Positions 34,554-44,720 are shown, counted from the stretch's first letter. The stretch is 64,000 bases of DNA from an uncultured candidate division Zixibacteria bacterium (GCA_937925655.1 CALAMC010000036.1:1-64000), one strand, 5' to 3'. Numbers and translations are program-made. The notes: generated from the sequence alone by a model not told the origin.

Positions 34554-36560
34554 TTATTGCTCAAGTTTAGATATAAAATCGCCTTCCGATACTTTCCAAT
34601 CATAAATCCAATGTTGGAAGAAGCTGTCTGTCCTGTCACCCAGATACGGCCGGGTGTATTCAATAAAATCTTCAGTTGATACGAGTCTTCCCCGGTATTC
34701 CCGCAAAAATCCGGAGAGCAGTTCGTAAAATTTCGAGTCATCGCCGTTGGAGTTTGTTAGAGCCTGATGCAATCTGTATATCGCGAAGGCGGCTTTATAA
34801 TAAACCAGCGTTTCGTAGTCGCCCGGCGACGGGTCTGCCAGCAGTCGATAACCCAGCCAGATCGGTCCGGCTTCATAGCCAATCGAGCGTTGACCGCGAA
34901 TCATTCCCTTTTTGGTAACCTGTTTTTTCCATTCTTTTAGAATATCATCGAAGGCTTTGGTATCTTTTTTAACATTTTTGACATACAGCGCCCCCAGATA
35001 TTCGGAAATGCCCTCGGACAACCAGAGGTCATGATAGGTCATCGGATGCACCACGTGCCCGAACCACTGATGGGCGATCTCATGCGCCCGATACCTGTCA
35101 TGAATTCCGGCCGTGTTTTTATCGAATGTATTTTCTGACAAGTGCACCAATCCGGCGCTGCTCTGACCGAAATCCATATCCATGGCGTCAACGTCGAGTC
35201 GGCTTGTGGGACCCGTGCCTAAAATATCATAGAAATAACCATAGGAGTTACCGACGTCCGCGATAACATTCTTTATTCCTCCCTTACCGAACAAAAGGGA
35301 GTTATTCTTCTGGAGTGAATATACGGCAATGGGAACCGGGGCATTTTCCACCCGTGATGAATCAAACACCCCGTAATTGAATCCGGCATAAGCCAGCGGC
35401 TTTTCGGATTTATATTCCAGCTGACGCTTGCCTTCAATGATAGTGTCCTTTACCATCTGCCCGACGGATAAAAAAGTCGTCCCCGGGTCAATAGTATATT
35501 TCATATGATAGTTGGACAATTGTCTGAAGCCGTTGTATGGATACCAGCGGGTGAGATAATCCTGCACGATGCCGTATTGGATATACTGCCGGAACAAATT
35601 CGCTTTATAATAAATCGTGAGGCTCGCCGTATCGCCCTTATGAAAGTAATCTTTCAATTCCACATAAATTCCCGGTTGATTATTGTCTTTGATAAAGGCC
35701 AGCGAATCGGCGACGTCGCCGGAGACCGAATCGACCTCGAATTTGGCCGGGAGATTAAGCGGGAGAATTTTTAAACTATCGGCAATCACTTCAAAAGTTA
35801 TGGTGCAGGTGATATCCGATTTCTTCAGGGACCCCGGAGTTATTTCCATGTCATAATCAAACAGGTCGATCAAGCGCGCCTGCAGGGGAGCCTGTTTGGT
35901 ACTCGGATCGGTCACCGATGACACCAGCTGGGGGGTTTTGAAGTTGGAAGAGTATTTGTACAGCTGAATTTGCTCATGCGAATACGGGTCATAATGGTAA
36001 ATGGTATGGCTGTATCGTTCCCGTCGGGCGTTAATCCAGATCAGGTCACGGCGCCCCTCGATGGCGGCCCGGTAGATATTGACCGGCAGATTGTATTTAA
36101 ACTCGGCTTCCGGGATTTTTTTCAGTCCGCCGTACATGGTTTTCACTCTCCCGGAGACGGACACCTCGCGTCCCGCCGCATAATATCGCTTCAGAAAATC
36201 CGATGCTTCGGGAAAGGCGAAATAGATTTCATCGAACGTTTCGGCAACCGTATCGGTGCGGTAAAAGCGCTTTATCTGCTGGGCCTCGATATCATCTTTA
36301 GGATAAAACGTTATTTCCCCCGTGCCCTGATAGTAGGCCGAAGTCGGACGGTCGTTGATATAACCCAAGATATACAGCTTGCCAAGGCCAAGTTCGATCC
36401 GGAGGAAGGGCAAAGTCAGGGTGTCGCCGGTAATATCAATCTCGAATGTTTTTTCAAAGGCGGCTTCTTCATAAACTTTGACATCATCATGGAACTGCCC
36501 GTGTGGCTGATCTTTTTGTTTACCGAAGATAAAAATAAGCGCCATGAAAAAATATATCAT
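34554..36560 (-). CDS. M1-family (gluzincin) metallopeptidase, exported
   Basis: 668 aa. The zinc site HEIAHQWFGH (about residues 491-500) with SEGISEY ~18 residues later follows the gluzincin pattern HEXXH-x18-E. The aminopeptidase GxMEN motif is absent; the equivalent place reads GLVHLSENT, so it may not act as a typical aminopeptidase. A beta-rich N-terminal domain of ~350 residues precedes the catalytic domain. The N-terminus is a short hydrophobic segment (MIYFFMALIFIFG), a plausible signal. GGGGGAG is close before ATG. First gene of a pair with the LysE exporter. Confidence 0.83.
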   Translation of the reverse strand: MIYFFMALIFIFGKQKDQPHGQFHDDVKVYEEAAFEKTFEIDITGDTLTLPFLRIELGLGKLYILGYINDRPTSAYYQGTGEITFYPKDDIEAQQIKRFYRTDTVAETFDEIYFAFPEASDFLKRYYAAGREVSVSGRVKTMYGGLKKIPEAEFKYNLPVNIYRAAIEGRRDLIWINARRERYSHTIYHYDPYSHEQIQLYKYSSNFKTPQLVSSVTDPSTKQAPLQARLIDLFDYDMEITPGSLKKSDITCTITFEVIADSLKILPLNLPAKFEVDSVSGDVADSLAFIKDNNQPGIYVELKDYFHKGDTASLTIYYKANLFRQYIQYGIVQDYLTRWYPYNGFRQLSNYHMKYTIDPGTTFLSVGQMVKDTIIEGKRQLEYKSEKPLAYAGFNYGVFDSSRVENAPVPIAVYSLQKNNSLLFGKGGIKNVIADVGNSYGYFYDILGTGPTSRLDVDAMDMDFGQSSAGLVHLSENTFDKNTAGIHDRYRAHEIAHQWFGHVVHPMTYHDLWLSEGISEYLGALYVKNVKKDTKAFDDILKEWKKQVTKKGMIRGQRSIGYEAGPIWLGYRLLADPSPGDYETLVYYKAAFAIYRLHQALTNSNGDDSKFYELLSGFLREYRGRLVSTEDFIEYTRPYLGDRTDSFFQHWIYDWKVSEGDFISKLEQ

Positions 36561-36649
36561 ATCTCCCCCAAATTAAATGCCTTTTTGGACGGTGCAATGA
36601 TGGCGCCGTCGGGAATCGCTTCCTGACGGCAACACAATACATATCAAGC

Positions 36650-37429
36650 CTACTTATTCTTGAACACCGGGGCGCGCTTTTCGGTGAAGGCTTTCAGTCC
36701 TTCATGGGCATCCGCAGTGCCGAACATCAGACCGAACATGTTCTTTTCGAAATCGCACCCGGCCGACAGGTTCATATCCAGCCCGCGGTTGACGCATTCC
36801 TTGACCGCCTTGGCCGAAATGGGCGCTTTCGAGGCAATCTTTTTGGCCATTTCGATGGCTTTGGGCAGAAGTTCTTCGGCGGGATAGACTTCTTCGACCA
36901 GCCCGATCTGATGCGCTTCCTGCGCCGTGATCATGTCACCGGTGAGCGTCATCTGCTTGGCTTTGCCGCGCCCCACCAGACGGGTCAGGCGTTGAGTTCC
37001 ACCGTAGCCGGGGGTAATGCCCAGATTGATTTCGGGCTGGCCCAGCTTGGCCTTTTCGGAAGCGAGGCGAATGTCGCAGGCCAGGGCCAGTTCGCAACCG
37101 CCGCCGAGCGCAAAGCCGTTGATCGCCGCGATTACCGGACGCGGGAAATTTTCTATCGAGCGCATCAGGTGATGTCCCAGCATGGACGTCTTGGTCGCTT
37201 CGACCACGTCGCACGCCGCCAGTTCCTTGATGTCGGCCCCGGCCACGAAGGCTTTGCCGGCCCCGGTAATGATGACGACGCGAAGATCCTCGTCGGTCCA
37301 GTGATTCCGGAAAAAAGTCTGCAGTTCTTCGATGACTTCGTGATTCAATGCGTTGAGGACCTGTTCACGATTGATGGTCACGATGGCGATGCCGTCTTCG
37401 CGCTTGACCTGGATGTTTTTGAATTCCAT
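36650..37429 (-). CDS. enoyl-CoA hydratase / crotonase (Crt-like)
   Basis: 259 aa, normal Crt length. Oxyanion-hole region GAGKAFVAGADIKEL, GFALGGGCELALACD with one catalytic Glu, and QPEINLGITPGYGGTQRL with the second. It hydrates crotonyl-CoA to 3-hydroxybutyryl-CoA. The start used has GGGAG 8 nt upstream; ATGs 2 and 10 codons earlier are too close to or beyond it. It lies 46 nt downstream of the dehydrogenase that uses its product, and forms part of a butanoate/four-carbon acyl-CoA operon. Confidence 0.92.
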   Translation of the reverse strand: MEFKNIQVKREDGIAIVTINREQVLNALNHEVIEELQTFFRNHWTDEDLRVVIITGAGKAFVAGADIKELAACDVVEATKTSMLGHHLMRSIENFPRPVIAAINGFALGGGCELALACDIRLASEKAKLGQPEINLGITPGYGGTQRLTRLVGRGKAKQMTLTGDMITAQEAHQIGLVEEVYPAEELLPKAIEMAKKIASKAPISAKAVKECVNRGLDMNLSAGCDFEKNMFGLMFGTADAHEGLKAFTEKRAPVFKNK

Positions 37430-37475
37430 TATCATATCTCCCAAAATATGCCGAATCAATTATGCATTCGGCCGC

Positions 37476-38327
37476 CTATTTATTGTATTCGTAAAAGCCG
37501 CGCCCGCTTTTCTTGCCGAGATACCCGGCGTTGACCATACGTCTCAAAAGCGGCGGCGCGCTGTAGTGATCATCTTTAAATTCCTCGAACATGATATCCG
37601 CGATATACAAGGTCGTGTCCAACCCGATAAAATCGGTCAAGGTCAGCGGCCCCATCGGATGCCCGCAACCCAGCATCATGGCGTTGTCGATATCCTCGCG
37701 CGTGGCCAGACCGTTCTGGTACTGCCGGATGGCATCAAGCAGATATGGTATCAACAGGACGTTGGCGATAAAGCCGGGTGTATCCTTGGCCGTCACCGGC
37801 GTCTTGCCCAGCGATTGGGCGAATTCGAAGGCGGTTTTATAAGTCGCCTCCGAGGTGTCCAGCGTGCGGACGACTTCGACCAGTTTCATCACCGGCACCG
37901 GATTAAAAAAGTGCAGGCCCAAAAATTTATCGCGCCGTTTGGTACAACTGGCCAGATCGCCGATGGGTAGCGATGAAGTGTTCGAGGCGAAAATCGTCTC
38001 CGGCTTGCAGATTTTATCCAGTTCCGAGAAAACCTCGCGCTTGGCTATCATATCCTCGGTGACCGCCTCGATAATTATATCGCAATCGGCCAGGTCTTTG
38101 AGGCTGGTCGTGCCTTTGAGATTGCCCAGCGTTTTGTCTTTGGTGGCCTGATCCAGTTTGCCCTTTTCGATGCCCTTATCCAGAAGTTTGGTGATAAAAC
38201 GCAGGCCTTTGTCGATCAACTCTTCCGATATCTCGCGGCTTATAACCGTATAGCCCGACATGGCCGCCACCTGGGCTATTCCACCGCCCATCTGTCCGAA
38301 TCCGACCGTCCCGACTTTCTTAATCAT
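37476..38327 (-). CDS. 3-hydroxybutyryl-CoA dehydrogenase
   Basis: 283 aa, usual length for Hbd/PaaH. Rossmann motif VGFGQMGGGIAQVAAMSG, catalytic SNTSSLPIGDLAS and LHFFNPVPVMKLVEVV (active His), and PGFIANVLL. It interconverts acetoacetyl-CoA and 3-hydroxybutyryl-CoA with NAD(P). GGAGAAGG precedes ATG by 2 nt. First gene of a two-gene operon with the crotonase; thiolase and acyl-CoA dehydrogenase are not nearby. Confidence 0.93.
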   Translation of the reverse strand: MIKKVGTVGFGQMGGGIAQVAAMSGYTVISREISEELIDKGLRFITKLLDKGIEKGKLDQATKDKTLGNLKGTTSLKDLADCDIIIEAVTEDMIAKREVFSELDKICKPETIFASNTSSLPIGDLASCTKRRDKFLGLHFFNPVPVMKLVEVVRTLDTSEATYKTAFEFAQSLGKTPVTAKDTPGFIANVLLIPYLLDAIRQYQNGLATREDIDNAMMLGCGHPMGPLTLTDFIGLDTTLYIADIMFEEFKDDHYSAPPLLRRMVNAGYLGKKSGRGFYEYNK

Positions 38328-38535
38328 TGCCTTCTCCGTGGTTTATAGTATTTCTTTATATATTTTTATCCGGTCATTTTTCGGTCGGTTGTCAATATAC
38401 ACAATTGCCGCCCAAGGTCAATGGCGGGAGGACAAATTGGATGAAATCGATTATAATTGGCCAAGGGATAGAAACCGTTACGAAGTATCAACCGGGCGGC
38501 CACCCCAAACTTGTTCGGGGCGGGTTAATGTTCGC

Positions 38536-38577
38536 GGCAGTTGTCCACAGGTCTCCTGACCTTTGGAAGGAACTGCC
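38536..38577. repeat. nested intergenic hairpin
   Basis: Between fumC and the hydroxybutyryl-CoA dehydrogenase gene (279-nt gap) an outer 7-bp inverted repeat GGCAGTT / AACTGCC (38536-38542, 38571-38577) encloses an inner AGGTC / GACCT hairpin. REP-like, similar in style to the element near 22667. Confidence 0.45.
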
Positions 38578-38606
38578 CGAGCGGCGGAATAGGCAAAACT
38601 AATATA

Positions 38607-40007
38607 TTACTTTTCGTCCGGATTGACCGTCATACCATGCAAATCGAGCGCATTATCGAGAGCCTTGTCATCAGCCACTTTCTGCTCATGCGCCAGTTCG
38701 CGAACCGTCTTGCCCTCTTTATACGCCTGTTGCGCCAGCTTGGCGGCGTGATGATATCCGATGATGGGATTTAACGCCGTCGCCAGCGCCGTCGAACGCT
38801 CGGCATACTCGGCGCACACCTTTTCATCGGCCTGCAAACCCTCGAGGCAACGCTCGCGGAAAGCATTCATGCCGCCGGTCAGAATATCGATTTCCAGAAG
38901 GACATTGTATCCGATCACCGGCATCATGACGTTCAAATCGAGTTGTCCGCCGTGGGCGGCATGGAGTATGGTCGTATCGCACCCGAAGACCTGATAGCAG
39001 ACCATATCGAGCATTTCGGCCATGACCGGATTGACCTTGCCGGGCATAATCGACGAGCCCGGTTGCACCGCCGGAAGTTTCAACTCGCGCAGTCCGGTCA
39101 GCGGCCCCGACCCGAGCAGGCGGATATCATCGGCCATTTTCTTGAGCCCGGTCGCGAGTACCCGCAATGCTCCGGAAAATTCCACTATGGCATCGAACGA
39201 AGTCATTGCCTCGAACATATTGTCCGGCGTGCGGAAATCCAGGCCGGTCAGGTCGTTGATATTTTTTATGATGTTCTCACGGTATTTCGGGGGCGTATTG
39301 AGGCCGGTCCCGAGCGCTGTGCCGCCCAGCCCCAGTTCTTTGACCGACTCCAGCGCCCGCTCGATTCTTTTCCTGTCGTTGTGCATCATGGCGGCATAGG
39401 CCGAAAATTCCTGACCGAGACGAATCGGGACGGCGTCCTGAAGATGGGTTCGCCCACACTTGACAATATGGTCGAACTCTCTGGTTTTGTCGTTCAACAC
39501 CCGTTCCATTTTATCGAGGGCCGGCAGAAGCTTTTTGTATGTCTCCTCTACGGCCGCGATATGAATGGCCGCATGGATAGTATCATTGGTGGACTGGCCC
39601 ATATTGATATGGTCGTTGGGATGAATGAATTTGTACGCACCGAAAGCCCCGCCCAGGATTTCATTGGCCCGGTTGGCGAGGACTTCGTTCATGTTCATAT
39701 TCTGCGACGTTCCCGCTCCCGCCTGGAAGACGTCGAGCACGAACTGGTCGGAAAGTTTACCGGAGAGGATTTCATCGGCGGCCCGGACAATGACATCGGC
39801 CAGTTTTTTATCGAGAATCCCCTCTTTATGGTTGGCCAGCGCCGCCGAACGCTTGATTATGGCCTGCGCCCGAATAAAGGCCGGCTGGAATTTTATGCCG
39901 CTGATTTTAAAATTTTCAACCGCCCGCATCGTCTGCGCGCCATAATATGCTTTTTCCGGGACTTTGACTTCACCCAGCGTATCTATTTCCGTGCGATATT
40001 CGCTCAT
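38607..40007 (-). CDS. fumC: class II fumarate hydratase
   Basis: 466 aa, usual length. The superfamily signature GSSIMPGKVNPV (about residue 316), substrate regions SGAGTSQNMNMNEV-like and GRTHLQDAVPIRLGQE are present. It interconverts fumarate and malate in the TCA cycle, without an Fe-S cluster. GGAGGTTAT precedes ATG. The related aspartase is excluded by the fumarase-type start EIDTLGEVKVPEKAYYGAQT and overall fit. Confidence 0.93.
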   Translation of the reverse strand: MSEYRTEIDTLGEVKVPEKAYYGAQTMRAVENFKISGIKFQPAFIRAQAIIKRSAALANHKEGILDKKLADVIVRAADEILSGKLSDQFVLDVFQAGAGTSQNMNMNEVLANRANEILGGAFGAYKFIHPNDHINMGQSTNDTIHAAIHIAAVEETYKKLLPALDKMERVLNDKTREFDHIVKCGRTHLQDAVPIRLGQEFSAYAAMMHNDRKRIERALESVKELGLGGTALGTGLNTPPKYRENIIKNINDLTGLDFRTPDNMFEAMTSFDAIVEFSGALRVLATGLKKMADDIRLLGSGPLTGLRELKLPAVQPGSSIMPGKVNPVMAEMLDMVCYQVFGCDTTILHAAHGGQLDLNVMMPVIGYNVLLEIDILTGGMNAFRERCLEGLQADEKVCAEYAERSTALATALNPIIGYHHAAKLAQQAYKEGKTVRELAHEQKVADDKALDNALDLHGMTVNPDEK

Positions 40008-40155
40008 ATAACCTCCGTTAAAGTATCGATATAAATATCTAAACCACGTTTTTTAATATCGGTTCCGACCCCACAAAGGGCGTCCACCCGGATTTAAGTG
40101 TAAATCGATGTTAAAAATATTATGGGAAACAACTGTCAGACGGTGAAAATATCGG

Positions 40156-41601
40156 TTATTCGTCCGAGGTCAGGGCAATTTTATGAGTCACCGGGTCGAT
40201 TTGCGCTTTGAGCGGGCCCTGGAGAGGATGCTGGACGACGAACGAGGAATCATACAATTTTAATACGACACCGGGGTAAACAATTCCGGCGATTTTAATG
40301 CAGGCGCTCCGGTTGAGGACAATCTGGCGATTCAATTTCTGGGCCTCTTCCGTTTCGATTTTTTCCAATTCCAAATATTCATTCATCGTGTCGGTTATTT
40401 CCGCCAGAAGGATTTTTTTCTCCGGAGAGAGAATCATTTTAATCTGGTCAAGCCGGCGTTTGGCGTCTTTGAGAATGCGGGCGGCTTCCCGGATATTCTG
40501 AATCTTCCGTTTGCATTCGTCGAGTTTTTCATACTGGGCGTAATCGATACCGGCGATCAGAACGGTTTTGGTATCGGCCCGCGAACCGGCTTCACCCGCT
40601 TCGATAGCTTTGGTGGCGATAATTTCGCCGCCAATAATTCGTCCCGATTTGCAGACGACTTCACCGCGGGTTTTTACGCGGCACTGGTAAATTTCCCCAT
40701 TGGCCGTGATATTGCCGTCACATACGACCGAGGCGTTAATAATGTATTTGGTTATAATATCGCCGGTGACGCGAATTTTTTTCTCAAGGCTGGAGTTGAT
40801 GCCTTCCACGGCCACCAGGTTTCCCCCGCAGGTGATATCAGCGGCTCGTATAACACCTCTGACTTCGATGTTACCCGTAGCGGTGACCTTAAATTCCGAC
40901 TCGACATCGCCGCCGACAATGACCTGTCCCCGATGCTCAACATTGCCCGAAACGATACCGACACCGTCCTTGATGTGAAGAACCTCATCAACGTCCAGAG
41001 TCTGTCCGACCTGTTTGACCCGACCTTCGGTTTTAGAGCGAAAAGCGCTGTCAGGTTCGCTCCAATAGACATTGGTTCCGTGCCGCAACGGGCAGCGACG
41101 GGCCGACGGGACGGTAATTTTATGGCCCTTGACATCCAGCCCGGGCGTGCCCTCGATGGCCGGATGGACGATGACCAGTATTTGATCCTTGACTACTGTC
41201 GGCTGGCTGGCCTTTTGGCGGAAATCGATTCTTTTCGTGGTCGGGTCAATAACATAACCGGGGGTGAAAAAATTACCCTGCCATTCAATGCTGGCGTCAA
41301 CCGGCGGCTCCGGAGGGGTGCCTTCAAGCAAAACAAGCTGACCAGATTGCTCTCCGCGGGGGAATTTTTCCGCTACAATTTGAAGCACCGCCAGCGGGTC
41401 GAGAATTTTGGCCACCCCCATCGCTTTAAGGCGTTTGACGATTTCCTCGCCGAAGCCATCCCGTTCGATATCCGCCATAGTACATTCGAGCAGGACTTTA
41501 AGCCTGTCTTCACTTATGCTCAAATGGAGATTGGGCCACAAATCTTCATGCAAATGGAGAGAATCAATATTTAATGGCCGTTCCGTAGGATCGTTCGCCA
41601 T
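40156..41601 (-). CDS. FapA-family (DUF342) flagellar-assembly-type protein
   Basis: 481 aa. Central region is a repeated beta-helix (GNVEHRGQVIVGGDVESEF-type repeats, then VTGDIITKYIINASVVCDGNITANG), followed by a coiled-coil segment (LDECKRKIQNIREAAR) and a short C-terminal domain; this is the DUF342 layout. In Bacillus and Vibrio FapA-like proteins affect flagellar or polar functions; the role here is unknown. No flagellar genes are in the window. It is divergent from the transhydrogenase operon. Confidence 0.82.
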   Translation of the reverse strand: MANDPTERPLNIDSLHLHEDLWPNLHLSISEDRLKVLLECTMADIERDGFGEEIVKRLKAMGVAKILDPLAVLQIVAEKFPRGEQSGQLVLLEGTPPEPPVDASIEWQGNFFTPGYVIDPTTKRIDFRQKASQPTVVKDQILVIVHPAIEGTPGLDVKGHKITVPSARRCPLRHGTNVYWSEPDSAFRSKTEGRVKQVGQTLDVDEVLHIKDGVGIVSGNVEHRGQVIVGGDVESEFKVTATGNIEVRGVIRAADITCGGNLVAVEGINSSLEKKIRVTGDIITKYIINASVVCDGNITANGEIYQCRVKTRGEVVCKSGRIIGGEIIATKAIEAGEAGSRADTKTVLIAGIDYAQYEKLDECKRKIQNIREAARILKDAKRRLDQIKMILSPEKKILLAEITDTMNEYLELEKIETEEAQKLNRQIVLNRSACIKIAGIVYPGVVLKLYDSSFVVQHPLQGPLKAQIDPVTHKIALTSDE

Positions 41602-41815
41602 TGCGGCAGGCCTCTCGGTTACAATTGTTGCATCAGTCCCAAATTACCGCCCCTTTTTAAAAAGGCATTCAGGCCATGATAAAATTATCGGCAATAGCCA
41701 ACAAAGCCTTATGCCCGTTAATCTTAAAAAAATTAATATTTTCCAGAACAAATAGGGACAATTCTGGTTGTATATGTCAATAATTCGAAAACATAAAGGG
41801 AGAATAGATTTTAGC

Positions 41816-42979
41816 ATGACTGAAGAAATCAAAAAGAAATCAATTGTCGGCGTTCCCAAAGAAACGCTTGAAGGCGAACGACGGGTTGCGCTGGTTCCCG
41901 ACACCGTCCCTTTATTAAGGAAGGCGGGGCTGGAAGTCTTAATCGAGGCGGGTGCCGGGATTGCCGCCGGATTCGACGACCGTACCTATACCGATAAAGG
42001 CGCACAAATATCCGGCAATCGTGCCGAGCTCTTTGGTCGCGCCGATATCGTTCTGCAGGTTCGGGGTTATGGCGCCAATCCCATCAAGGGTAAAGATGAC
42101 TTGCCGCTGATGAAAAACAATCAAACCGTTATCGGGTTTTTTGAGCCGCTGTCGGAACCTGACCGGATTAATGAAATGGGTCAAAGGGGTATAACGGCCT
42201 TTTCGATGGAGCTTATGCCCCGCATCACCCGCGCGCAGTCGATGGACGCGCTATCTTCGATGGCAAACATTGCGGGTTATAAAGCGGTTCTCACCGCCGC
42301 CGCGCATTTGCCGCGCATGTTCCCTATGATGATGACCGCCGCCGGGACGATTGCACCGGCCCGGGTATTTATTATCGGTGCCGGGGTGGCAGGATTGCAG
42401 GCGATTGCCACCGCCAAACGACTCGGTGCCGTTGTTAAAGCCTACGATATCCGTCCGGCCGTCAAGGAGCAGGTTGAGTCGCTGGGCGGGAAATTTGTGC
42501 AGATGGAACTGGAGACGTTGGACGCCGAAGACAAAGGCGGCTATGCCCGGGCCATGGATGAAGAATTTTATCGCAAGCAACGCGAACTAATGGCCAGAGT
42601 GGTGGCCGAAAGCGACGTGGTCATCACGACCGCCGCCGTGCCGGGTAAAAAGGCCCCGATTCTTGTCACCGGCGAGATGGTTAAAAAAATGCCCCTGGGA
42701 TCGGTGGTCGTGGATTTGGCCGCCGAACGAGGCGGCAACTGCGATTTGACAAGGCCGGGACAAACCGTGATCGACGGCGGGGTCACAATCATCGGCCCGC
42801 TCAATCTGGCATCCGAGGTGGCCTATCATGCCAGTCAGATGTATGCCAAGAACATTTCAACTTTTCTGTTGCATCTGATTAAAGACGGTCAATTAAAAAT
42901 TGATATGAACGATGAAATTACGCGCGAAACTCTGTTAACCCGTGGCGGGACGGTTGTCCATCCGGGGTGCAGGAATTGA
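41816..42979 (+). CDS. pntAA: NAD(P) transhydrogenase alpha subunit, part 1 (NAD-binding domain)
   Basis: 387 aa. Begins (after a short lysine-rich lead) IVGVPKETLEGERRVALVPD and has NAD-binding GAGVAGLQAIATAKRLGA, the domain-I fold of PntA. The membrane part is encoded separately by the next gene, a split arrangement as in Rhodospirillum. It binds NAD(H) on the cytoplasmic side and passes hydride to PntB. The start is uncertain: AAGGGAGA lies 12-13 nt upstream of this ATG; ATG 41774 is in frame, without a ribosome-binding site. Confidence 0.9.
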   Translation: MTEEIKKKSIVGVPKETLEGERRVALVPDTVPLLRKAGLEVLIEAGAGIAAGFDDRTYTDKGAQISGNRAELFGRADIVLQVRGYGANPIKGKDDLPLMKNNQTVIGFFEPLSEPDRINEMGQRGITAFSMELMPRITRAQSMDALSSMANIAGYKAVLTAAAHLPRMFPMMMTAAGTIAPARVFIIGAGVAGLQAIATAKRLGAVVKAYDIRPAVKEQVESLGGKFVQMELETLDAEDKGGYARAMDEEFYRKQRELMARVVAESDVVITTAAVPGKKAPILVTGEMVKKMPLGSVVVDLAAERGGNCDLTRPGQTVIDGGVTIIGPLNLASEVAYHASQMYAKNISTFLLHLIKDGQLKIDMNDEITRETLLTRGGTVVHPGCRN

Positions 42980-43013
42980 CGGCGTCATCCAAATAGGTTA
43001 AAAGGAGTCAACG

Positions 43014-43292
43014 ATGGACGGATTTGTCACGATATTGACGATATTTGTTCTGGCCATATTTGTCGGATTCGAGGTAATTACCAAAGTTCCGCCGACATTG
43101 CACACGCCCCTGATGTCGGGCTCCAACGCCATTTCGGGCATTACGTTGGTGGGTGCAATCTTGAGCGCCGGGACCAAGCATACGGAATTGACCATGTGGC
43201 TGGGATTGGCCGCGATGGTGCTGGCGACCATCAACGTCGTCGGCGGTTTCATGGTTACTCATCGCATGTTGAAAATGTTTCGGAAAAAGTAA
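43014..43292 (+). CDS. pntAB: NAD(P) transhydrogenase alpha subunit, part 2 (membrane domain)
   Basis: 92 aa with about three membrane helices. Contains TLHTPLMSGSNAISGITLVG, the conserved PntA C-terminal segment (here in two pieces, TLHTPLMSGSNAIS and GITLVGAILSAG). It forms the proton channel with PntB. AAAGGAG 6 nt before ATG; 34 nt after pntAA. Confidence 0.94.
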   Translation: MDGFVTILTIFVLAIFVGFEVITKVPPTLHTPLMSGSNAISGITLVGAILSAGTKHTELTMWLGLAAMVLATINVVGGFMVTHRMLKMFRKK

Positions 43293-43307
43293 GGCGAGGG
43301 ACGCAAA

Positions 43308-44696
43308 ATGCTGTTATCAATCGTAAATATTGCCTATCTGGTCGCGGCCGTGCTGTTCATATTCGGTCTTAAGGGTCTGGCCCATCCCCGCACGGCAGTG
43401 CGCGGAAATCTCATGGGGGCGCTGGGTATGTTGTTGGCGGTGGTCGTGACGCTTCTCGACAGAAATATCATCAGCTTTGAAATGATCATTGTCGGAGCCA
43501 TTCTGGGCGCGTTAATCGGCGCCGTTATGGCCGTTAAAATCCAGATGACGGCTATGCCGCAGATGGTCGCCATTTTCAACGGTTTCGGTGGTGGGGCATC
43601 GGTCATGGTAGCCGGGGCGGCTCTCATTGAAACTCTTCTGGTAACCAGCACTCCCGCCACGCAAATGACGGTCGCGACGGTCGCGTCTGGCCTGATCGGG
43701 GCGGTGACCTTCTGGGGCAGTATGGTGGCCTTCGGGAAACTTCAGGGCATCATCAGCGAAAACGCGATTATATATCCCGGTCAGAAAATTATCAATGCCA
43801 TCGTGGCCGCCATAGTCGTGGCGTTCGGTGTCTGGCTTGTCATCGACCCGACCATCATCACCAACTACTGGGTGTTAGTGGCGGTGGCGTCGATTCTCGG
43901 TATTTTGCTGACGATACCGATCGGCGGCGCCGATATGCCGGTCGTCATTGCCCTTTTGAATTCCTATTCCGGTTTGGCCGCGGCGGCGACCGGATTCGTA
44001 CTTAATAATAACGTACTTATCATTTCCGGTTCTCTGGTGGGGGCGTCGGGCATAATTCTGACCAATATCATGTGCAAAGCCATGAACCGCTCGCTGACCA
44101 ATGTCCTGTTCGGCGTCATGGGCCCGACCGAGGGCGGCCCGTCGGCCGACGACGTCTATGCCGGGCGGGTCAAGGCGACGTCGCCGGAGGAAGTCGCCAT
44201 GATCATGGACGGCGCGCAGAAAGTGGCGATCATTCCCGGTTACGGCATGGCGGTGGCGCAGGCCCAGCACGCGGTACGGGACTTGACCAACCTGCTCAAT
44301 GCCAGAGGTATCGATGTCATTTTCGGCGTGCACCCGGTGGCGGGACGTATGCCCGGCCATATGAACGTGCTATTGGCCGAGGCCAATATCGCCTATGACA
44401 AGCTTCTGGAAATGGACCAGATCAATTCGGAAATGGATACGGTGGACGTGGCGATTGTACTGGGGGCCAACGACGTGGTCAATCCGATAGCCCGCACCGA
44501 CCCGAAATCGCCTATCGCCGGGATGCCGATTATCGACGTGGATAAGGCGCGGACGGTAGTCGTGATTAAGCGGTCGCTGTCGCCGGGCTTTGCGGGCATT
44601 CCCAACCCGCTGTTTGCGCTGGATAATTCATTGATGCTTTTTGCCGACGGCAAGAAAGCGATATTGGACATTATCTCGGCGATAAAAGAATCGTAA
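43308..44696 (+). CDS. pntB: NAD(P) transhydrogenase beta subunit
   Basis: 462 aa. About nine N-terminal membrane helices, then an NADP-binding domain with GYGMAVAQAQHAV, GVHPVAGRMPGHMNVLLAEA and VVVIKRSLSPGFAGIPNPLF, all conserved in PntB. It translocates protons while moving hydride from NADH to NADP. Third gene of the operon, 15 nt after pntAB; a terminator follows. Confidence 0.96.
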   Translation: MLLSIVNIAYLVAAVLFIFGLKGLAHPRTAVRGNLMGALGMLLAVVVTLLDRNIISFEMIIVGAILGALIGAVMAVKIQMTAMPQMVAIFNGFGGGASVMVAGAALIETLLVTSTPATQMTVATVASGLIGAVTFWGSMVAFGKLQGIISENAIIYPGQKIINAIVAAIVVAFGVWLVIDPTIITNYWVLVAVASILGILLTIPIGGADMPVVIALLNSYSGLAAAATGFVLNNNVLIISGSLVGASGIILTNIMCKAMNRSLTNVLFGVMGPTEGGPSADDVYAGRVKATSPEEVAMIMDGAQKVAIIPGYGMAVAQAQHAVRDLTNLLNARGIDVIFGVHPVAGRMPGHMNVLLAEANIAYDKLLEMDQINSEMDTVDVAIVLGANDVVNPIARTDPKSPIAGMPIIDVDKARTVVVIKRSLSPGFAGIPNPLFALDNSLMLFADGKKAILDIISAIKES

Positions 44697-44720
44697 AAGT
44701 ATCTAGACTTTTGCTCAATG

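Noticed and set aside
38943..40034. 363-aa open frame opposite fumC
   Set aside because: Antisense shadow of a well-conserved gene; composition unlike a real protein.
43014..43292. pntAB as a truncated pseudogene of pntA
   Set aside because: Split alpha subunits are normal in many bacteria; it has its own ribosome-binding site and intact helices.
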